A DNA stretch of 10,439 bases from Gemmatimonadota bacterium (lineage in GTDB: Bacteria > Gemmatimonadota > Gemmatimonadetes > Gemmatimonadales > Gemmatimonadaceae), in the NCBI GenBank assembly GCA_028287205.1, contig JAQBQC010000389.1, positions 1 to 10,439 of the forward strand. The letters run 5' to 3'. The position numbers and the translations under genes were made by a program. Positions 5,958-10,439 of this stretch are shown here, piece by piece; the stretch's first letter is position 1, and each line of letters starts with the position of its first letter. The notes beneath the pieces were generated by a model, which saw only the letters and a program-made list of their open reading frames with translations, was not told where the DNA came from and did not search any database.

Positions 5958-7838
5958 ATGGAGCGACAGACCGGGTCCACGCGGCTGACTGGATCGCCGG
6001 GGGGCCAGGGCGGGGCTGGTGACGACGACTTGCTGCGTGCGGTGAAAGAGGCTGCGGCCGCAGAGTACGAAATACTGGGCGAGATGGGGCGTGGAGAGCG
6101 TGGCAGCGTGGTGTACCTCTCGCGCGAGCGCGCATCGCAGAAGCTCGTCGCACTGAAGCTGCGTCCCGACGGTGGTGAGTACGAGCTGAGCGTCGTGCGC
6201 GAGCTCGATGCATCGGTTCCCGCCATGGGCAACAAGTGCCCTTCCTGCAAGGTCGATCTCGTGGGCTGGGGCCGTTTCTGCAGCAACTGCGGAAAGGACC
6301 TGTCGGGCACGCGCTCGGGAGAAGCATCGCGCGAGGAGTTGCTCAAGGCGGTACAGGGCGCCGCGGAAGGCGAGTACGAAGTGCTCGGCGAGATGCAGCG
6401 CTCGGAGGGCGGCGGCGTGGTCTACTTCGCGCGTGAGCTCAAGAGTGGGCGCCTCGTCGCGCTCCGACTCACGCGCGAGCAGGAGAGCGACGGCAGCGAG
6501 TCCTACGCGCTCGGCGTCACACAGGTGATCAAGCCGCTCGTTGCGTCGCTCGGTGCCACGTACGCATCTCCCACGTCCGTGATGCAAGCCGCGAGTGCGC
6601 CGCCGTCGCGCGCCGCCGCTCCCTCCACGCGCTCGCCGCAGCCCGCGGCGCGCAGTGTCACGCCGCCGAGTGTGATGGTGCCCGACGATCTGTCGGAAGA
6701 GGAAGAGGCGCCTGCGCCGAAGAAGCGCGTGCCGGTCATTCCGATCGCGGTCGTCACCGCGCTGCTGCTGGTCGGCGGCGCCCTCTTCGTGTTCACCGAC
6801 TCGAAGCACGGTGCGCCCGATGCGTCGCAGGATCCTGCGACGAACGTCGTCGTTCCGGCGGCGCCTGCAACGGCCCCGCCACCCATCGCCGCGACGACGA
6901 AAGTGGACAGCGGCGCTATTGCGATCGGGGCACTGCCCGCCGGCGCGCGCGTCACGCTGAATGGGAAAGCGGTGACCGACCGCCAGCTGTCGCTGCTCCC
7001 CGGCCGCTATCAGCTGGTGGCGACGGCGCCCGGCTACAAGAGCGCATCGCAGCGTGTGGAAGTCATCGCGGGCCAGACACTCAACTGGTCGCCCGCGATG
7101 CCGTTGGCGAAAGCCGTCGCTTCATCGCCCGCCACAACGGCCGCCGTGCCGCCCAAGCCCGTCGCCACGGCGCCGAACTGCCTCAACTCGTACAGCGATA
7201 AGAACTGGCCGGCGGCGCTGGTCGCGTGCACACGCGAGGCGAATGCCGGCAATCAACCCGCGCAGCGCAACCTCGGGACGATCTACGATCAGGGGCTCGG
7301 CGTCGCCAAGGATCCCGCGCAGGCCGTGCTGTGGTTTCGGAAGGCGGCGGACACGGGGAATCGCGATGCGACGTTCCAGCTGGCGACGATGTACGAGAAC
7401 GGGCGCGGCGTGCCCCAGGATCAGAAGCAGGCCATCGACTGGTATCGCAAGGCGGCGTTGCTCGGCGATGCGGATTCGCAGGTGAAGCTCGGGCGCGCGT
7501 ACCTGGACGGGAAGGGCGTCAATAAGGACGAGGGCGAAGCATCGGCGTGGCTCCAGCGCGCGGCCGACCAGGGAAATCTTTACGCGCTCAATCGGCTCGG
7601 CGCCATGTACATCGATGGCAAGGGCGTGCACAAGGACGAGGCGCGCGGAGTGAAGATGTTCCAGACCGCGGCGTCGAAGGGCGATGCACAGGGGCAGTTC
7701 AACCTCGCTGCGATGTATGCGAAAGGGCGAGGCATTCAGAAGAGTGATTCGGCCGCGAACGATCTGTACATCAAATCGGCGAAGCAGGGGTATGCCGACG
7801 CGATCAAGGAAGCCAGGCACCGCGACCTGAAGTTCTGA
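5958..7838 (+). CDS. Duplicated kinase N-lobe fragments with zinc ribbon, membrane helix, PEGA-like domain and Sel1 repeats
   Basis: 626 residues; GGAG lies 5 nt before ATG 5958. Residues 22-91 contain EYEILGEMGRGERGSVVY and LVALKL, the glycine loop and VAIK strands of a Ser/Thr kinase N-lobe. Residues 125-199 repeat this with EYEVLGEMQRSEGGGVVY and LVALRL, at a 103-residue offset; the VAIK Lys (67) becomes Arg (170). Neither copy has an HRD or DFG region, so neither is an active kinase. Between them is a zinc ribbon, Cys94-x2-Cys97-x10-Cys108-x2-Cys111. A helix at about 258-279 follows KKR. Residues 319-383 look like a PEGA domain (LPAGARVTLNGKAV), and 432-611 are five 36-residue Sel1 repeats. 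Cys408 and Cys424 could form a disulfide outside the cytoplasm. The likely role is a transmembrane scaffold with a cytoplasmic sensor part and an envelope interaction part; the function is unknown. Confidence 0.9.
   Translation: MERQTGSTRLTGSPGGQGGAGDDDLLRAVKEAAAAEYEILGEMGRGERGSVVYLSRERASQKLVALKLRPDGGEYELSVVRELDASVPAMGNKCPSCKVDLVGWGRFCSNCGKDLSGTRSGEASREELLKAVQGAAEGEYEVLGEMQRSEGGGVVYFARELKSGRLVALRLTREQESDGSESYALGVTQVIKPLVASLGATYASPTSVMQAASAPPSRAAAPSTRSPQPAARSVTPPSVMVPDDLSEEEEAPAPKKRVPVIPIAVVTALLLVGGALFVFTDSKHGAPDASQDPATNVVVPAAPATAPPPIAATTKVDSGAIAIGALPAGARVTLNGKAVTDRQLSLLPGRYQLVATAPGYKSASQRVEVIAGQTLNWSPAMPLAKAVASSPATTAAVPPKPVATAPNCLNSYSDKNWPAALVACTREANAGNQPAQRNLGTIYDQGLGVAKDPAQAVLWFRKAADTGNRDATFQLATMYENGRGVPQDQKQAIDWYRKAALLGDADSQVKLGRAYLDGKGVNKDEGEASAWLQRAADQGNLYALNRLGAMYIDGKGVHKDEARGVKMFQTAASKGDAQGQFNLAAMYAKGRGIQKSDSAANDLYIKSAKQGYADAIKEARHRDLKF
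7251..7790 (+). repeat. Five tandem Sel1-like repeats (108 bp each)
   Basis: Protein residues 432-467, 468-503, 504-539, 540-575 and 576-611 each follow the Sel1 pattern A-x-x-x-L-(G/A)-x-x-Y-x-x-G-x-G-V/I-x-K-D ending in A-A-x-x-G. The period is exactly 36 residues with no indels. The repeats differ at DNA level, so this is an old protein repeat, not a recent tandem duplication. Confidence 0.92.
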
Positions 7839-7850
7839 CCTCGCACGATC

Positions 7851-7880
7851 GCAGCGCGGCGGATATCTTCGTCGCGCTGC
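7851..7880 (+). terminator. Strong hairpin after the Sel1 gene, terminator-like but without a T-tract
   Basis: GCAGCGCGGCGGA (7851-7863) and TTCGTCGCGCTGC (7868-7880) pair over 13 bp: eight perfect pairs, then five including two G-U. The loop is the four-base TATC. It begins 12 nt after the stop codon at 7838. The bases after it (TCGCCGTTCCTC) are not a T-run, so it is either a U-less terminator of the kind suspected in GC-rich bacteria or an mRNA-stabilising 3' hairpin. Confidence 0.5.
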
Positions 7881-7922
7881 TCGCCGTTCCTCATCGAGCG
7901 ATCACGCCCTTGGCCGACATCA

Positions 7923-9068
7923 ATGCCTGCATACGCGGTTGAGTTCACGACGGAGCGCGGGCTGCAGCGCACGCAGTTCACGCTCGACGACGACCGACCG
8001 CTCGGGCCGCAGGTGCGGCAGATCCTCGAGGAGCTTCGCGGAACTGGCGTCGTGATCTCAGGCGCGGCGGAAGATGAGCTGAGCGTGGTGTGGGGCGGCA
8101 GAGACCTCGACACCGCGCAGACCCCGCAAACACTCGGGATCTCTCCCCAGCGCACGATCGAGCTGCACATGAAGCGTCGCGTGCGCGCGGCGAAGGTGCC
8201 TGCTCTCGCGCCGTTCGTGCCGAAGGGGGCGTACGCCGCGGCCGTGAGCGGCATGACCGGCGCGCTGCTCGCGTGGCTCATCGCGTCGACGATCACCGAC
8301 CTCAGTGACGCGCTTCCGACCTATGCGCGTCTCGATCTCGCAGTGGGCGGAATGATGGGCGCCTTCGCGGGCGCATTCATCGCCGGCGCGGATTCCCTCC
8401 GCACGCGCACGAGCATCCCGCTGGGCGCGCTCTTCGGCTTCGCGCTCGGATTGGTGGGCGGAGTCGCTGGAGGCGCGGCAGGCGCGGGACTCGGCGGTGT
8501 GCTCGCGCCGCGGCTCACGCCGTCCGGATTTCCGGTTGTTCGCATGATCGCGTGGGCGGTGCTCGGCGCGGCTGTCGGACTCACGCTCGGGATGCGTTGG
8601 TGGCAAAACGATGAGCGCCGCACGGCGGACGGTGCGGGCTACGGTGCGCTCGCCGGCGCGATCGCGGGGCTCGTGTACTCGCTTCCGGGCCCCTCGGAGT
8701 TCTGGCAGGCACTCGCGTTCGCGATCGTCGGTGCAGGCGTTGGCGCGGGCGTGTGCGCGCCCTCGCTCCGGCGCTCCATCGCGATTCTGGAGCTCGAGCG
8801 CGATGGGAGCACGCGCATCGGACTGACGCGCTTGCGCGAGTGGGGGCTGTTGAGCGGTGCGTCGATCACGCTCGAGCGCGACGGGTCGACCGTCGCGTCG
8901 GTAGTGTGCGAGGCAACGCGGTGTCGCATCGTGCCCGTCGCCGGCGGCGGAGCTGTTCGCGTCGCGGGGAAGCCGCTCGCCGCGCCGATCGAGCTGGTGA
9001 ACGAGGATCGCATCGCCCTGGGCGACGCCCAGTATCGTTTTCGTCGCAGGCGGAGAGCTACCGCGTGA
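7923..9068 (+). CDS. Ubiquitin-like beta-grasp, multi-helix membrane and FHA-like protein
   Basis: 381 residues. Residues 4-84 resemble the YukD/EsaB group of bacterial ubiquitin-like domains: strand YAVEFTT, helix VRQILEEL, then LSVVWGGRDLD, TPQTLGI and TIELHMKRR. About six hydrophobic, Gly/Ala-rich segments follow (near 102-122, 137-157, 166-196, 205-223, 237-254, 261-278). Residues 284-376 look like a degenerate FHA domain: the last part (KPLAAPIELVNEDRIALG then DAQYRFRR) fits FHA end strands, but the usual Gly-Arg, Ser and His phosphothreonine-site residues are not evident. ATG 7923 lacks a clear ribosome site; it is chosen because the fold begins at residue 4 and no other start is near. 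A Ubl domain joined to many helices recalls EccD of type VII secretion, but nothing else here suggests that system. The stop overlaps the start of the VWA gene. Confidence 0.82.
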   Translation: MPAYAVEFTTERGLQRTQFTLDDDRPLGPQVRQILEELRGTGVVISGAAEDELSVVWGGRDLDTAQTPQTLGISPQRTIELHMKRRVRAAKVPALAPFVPKGAYAAAVSGMTGALLAWLIASTITDLSDALPTYARLDLAVGGMMGAFAGAFIAGADSLRTRTSIPLGALFGFALGLVGGVAGGAAGAGLGGVLAPRLTPSGFPVVRMIAWAVLGAAVGLTLGMRWWQNDERRTADGAGYGALAGAIAGLVYSLPGPSEFWQALAFAIVGAGVGAGVCAPSLRRSIAILELERDGSTRIGLTRLREWGLLSGASITLERDGSTVASVVCEATRCRIVPVAGGGAVRVAGKPLAAPIELVNEDRIALGDAQYRFRRRRRATA

Positions 9069-10429
9069 CGCGCGCGCCCCGTGCGATGCTGCTCGCCGCG
9101 GCGTACGCGTCGCTCGCGATGCGACTCTCCGCGCAGGTCGCAGGCGCCGCTGCGCCCATCACGATGGTGCGGTGCACCGACAGCTCCAGCGTTCCGTGTC
9201 TGCGCACCACCGTGCCGCTCCGCCCCGAAGAAGCGCGTGCCGCAGTGGACAGCGCGTCCGAGTGGAGAGGCGAGATCTCGGACATCGCGCTGCTCGGAGG
9301 CATCGCGCGCTCCACCTCGTCGCTCGCGCATCCGGTCACGCTGCTCGTGCTCGTCGATATCAGCGGGAGCATGAAGGGGCAGGGGATCGAGCTCACGCGA
9401 TCGGCGCTCCGCACCTTCATCTCGGAGCTGCCGCGCGGGTCCGTGCGCATTGCGGTGGCGCCCTTTGCGAGCAGGAATCTCGCGCCGCAGATTCGCGCCG
9501 CGACCTTCACCGATCCGCAGAGTGCTCTCGCGCAGGTCGACGCGCTTCCGCAGCCCGAGGGGAACACGGGATTGTACAGCGCAGTGGAGATCGGATCGGA
9601 GGTCGTGAAGGGGGCGCTGCAGAACGCGCCGAAGGATGCGTGGGGCGCGCTGCTCGTGATCACCGATGGTCGGAACGATGTGCGCACAGGCGACGATCCG
9701 GGGCTGCTTTCGGGACCAGCCGGACGCACCGCCGCCGTGAACGCAGTGGTGAGCAGCGGGAGCTACGTCTGGCTTGTCGGAATCGGCGACGCGCCGGACG
9801 GAGCGGACTTGCAGGCTCTTGCGGGCACCCATGGCGAGCGGTATTTAGTAGCCGAAGATCCGCTGTTGTTGCATCGGGTGTTTACGGGAATTCGCGACGC
9901 GTTATTCACCACGCGCGCATTGACTTATCCCGCACCGACATGGGCTCGCGCCCGGCTCGCCCGCGGGATTTTCCCGATGACGGTGAGCCGAGGCGATGGT
10001 CATGGCTGTTGCGCAGCAGCGGTTGCGGGGCGGTGGACGCCTCCGCTCTACGCGCTGCCAGCGTTCAGCGGTGTTGCGGACTCCGGAACGGCAACTGCGC
10101 AGGCGATCACCTCGTTCGAGCAGGGCGAGGCGCGGGTAGGTAGCAACGTGCTGGTGTTCGGGTTCTTCGCTCTGGTCGCACTGATCCTCTGGTTCGTGCT
10201 GCCCGGAATGCTGTGGCCTGATGAGTCGGTGCCGATGGCGGGGCCCCCGGCGGTGAAGCTCGCGAACAGCGTCGCTGCGACGGCACCTGCACCACGCGCT
10301 GCGCCCCAAGCTGCAGCGCCGGAGCAGGCCGCTGCAGCTGGCGGTGTTCGCCGTGGCATCACGGAGGTTCCGCCGCGCAGCCCGACCGAAGTCACTGGTG
10401 CGTTTGCACGACGAGTGGTGAAGAAGTAA
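9065..10429 (+). CDS. Exported, C-terminally anchored von Willebrand factor A (VWA) domain protein
   Basis: 454 residues from GTG 9065, which shares GTGA with the previous stop; GGAG (9052-9055) lies 9 nt upstream. The frame is open to 8753, but that part lies within the previous gene. Residues 1-23 or slightly more form a signal peptide (TRAPRAMLLAAAYASLAM). The VWA domain covers about 90-285 with a full MIDAS metal site: D98-I-S-G-S102, T168 in GNTGLYSA, and D201 in ITDGRND. Such domains bind partners through a bound divalent ion. One membrane helix lies at about 362-384 (VLVFGFFALVALILWFVLPG), so the VWA domain is extracytoplasmic and the Ala/Pro/Thr-rich tail (385-454) cytoplasmic. Cys37 and Cys45 may pair. 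Overlap with the Ubl/FHA-like gene implies translational coupling and a shared complex. Only 10 bases follow the stop, so the operon may continue. Confidence 0.9.
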   Translation: MTRAPRAMLLAAAYASLAMRLSAQVAGAAAPITMVRCTDSSSVPCLRTTVPLRPEEARAAVDSASEWRGEISDIALLGGIARSTSSLAHPVTLLVLVDISGSMKGQGIELTRSALRTFISELPRGSVRIAVAPFASRNLAPQIRAATFTDPQSALAQVDALPQPEGNTGLYSAVEIGSEVVKGALQNAPKDAWGALLVITDGRNDVRTGDDPGLLSGPAGRTAAVNAVVSSGSYVWLVGIGDAPDGADLQALAGTHGERYLVAEDPLLLHRVFTGIRDALFTTRALTYPAPTWARARLARGIFPMTVSRGDGHGCCAAAVAGRWTPPLYALPAFSGVADSGTATAQAITSFEQGEARVGSNVLVFGFFALVALILWFVLPGMLWPDESVPMAGPPAVKLANSVAATAPAPRAAPQAAAPEQAAAAGGVRRGITEVPPRSPTEVTGAFARRVVKK

Positions 10430-10439
10430 GGCGGCGCAG

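Noticed and set aside
5958..6554. A functional Ser/Thr protein kinase in the zinc-ribbon gene
   Set aside because: Only N-lobe strands are present; there is no HRD, DFG or APE region, and the second copy has Arg in place of the VAIK Lys.
5940..6809. 289-codon minus-strand frame opposite the zinc-ribbon gene
   Set aside because: Arg/His/Leu-rich shadow; the plus strand encodes clear zinc ribbon and kinase-lobe motifs.
7923..9068. Assignment of the Ubl/multi-helix protein as EccD of a type VII secretion system
   Set aside because: Only the general plan (Ubl plus many helices) is shared; it has too few helices, has an FHA-like tail, and no other secretion genes are in view.
8639..9832. 397-codon minus-strand frame across the Ubl and VWA genes
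   Set aside because: It spans two good plus-strand genes joined by a GTGA overlap, and its product is Arg-rich and featureless.

Overview
The window is a GC-rich bacterial chromosomal segment. Coding sense and codon bias are strong throughout, and antisense frames show the open, Arg-rich shadows typical of such DNA. The protein styles suggest Gemmatimonadota or a similar diderm phylum: kinase-lobe/zinc-ribbon chimeras, Sel1 and kinesin-light-chain TPR proteins with Pro/Ala linkers, and a secreted HExxH peptidase fused to a TolB-like propeller and a beta-barrel-like tail. The phylum is an inference; there is no rRNA or marker gene here. I see no tRNA, rRNA, CRISPR array, insertion sequence or phage gene.

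Layout. (1) 1-206, minus: 5' end of a DUF442/BLH-type phosphatase-like gene that runs off the left edge. (2) 306-3227, plus: exported zinc-peptidase/propeller/barrel-like protein, divergent from gene 1. (3) 3247-3735, minus: small VOC-fold protein, convergent with gene 2. (4) 3736-3820: short divergent control region. Each flanking gene has a hairpin that takes in its own Shine-Dalgarno sequence. (5) 3821-5872, plus: cytoplasmic TPR array, Pro-rich linker, one membrane helix, extracytoplasmic tail. (6) 5958-7838, plus: two degenerate protein-kinase N-lobe fragments around a zinc ribbon, then a membrane helix, a PEGA-like domain and five Sel1 repeats. (7) 7851-7880: strong hairpin, probably a transcription boundary. 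(8) 7923-9068, plus: ubiquitin-like beta-grasp domain, about six Gly-rich membrane helices and an FHA-like tail. (9) 9065-10429, plus: signal peptide, VWA domain with a full MIDAS motif, C-terminal membrane helix; it starts inside the stop codon of gene 8 (GTGA overlap).

The four plus-strand genes from 3821 to 10429 are the most interesting part. All are predicted membrane proteins built from protein-interaction modules (TPR, Sel1, PEGA, Ubl, FHA-like, VWA) or broken signalling modules (kinase N-lobe), with no obvious enzyme among them. Together they look like scaffold parts of an envelope-associated signalling or assembly system, perhaps tied to Ser/Thr phosphorylation. A working kinase, phosphatase or canonical FHA protein would be expected outside the window. 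That joint role is an inference from architecture and gene order.
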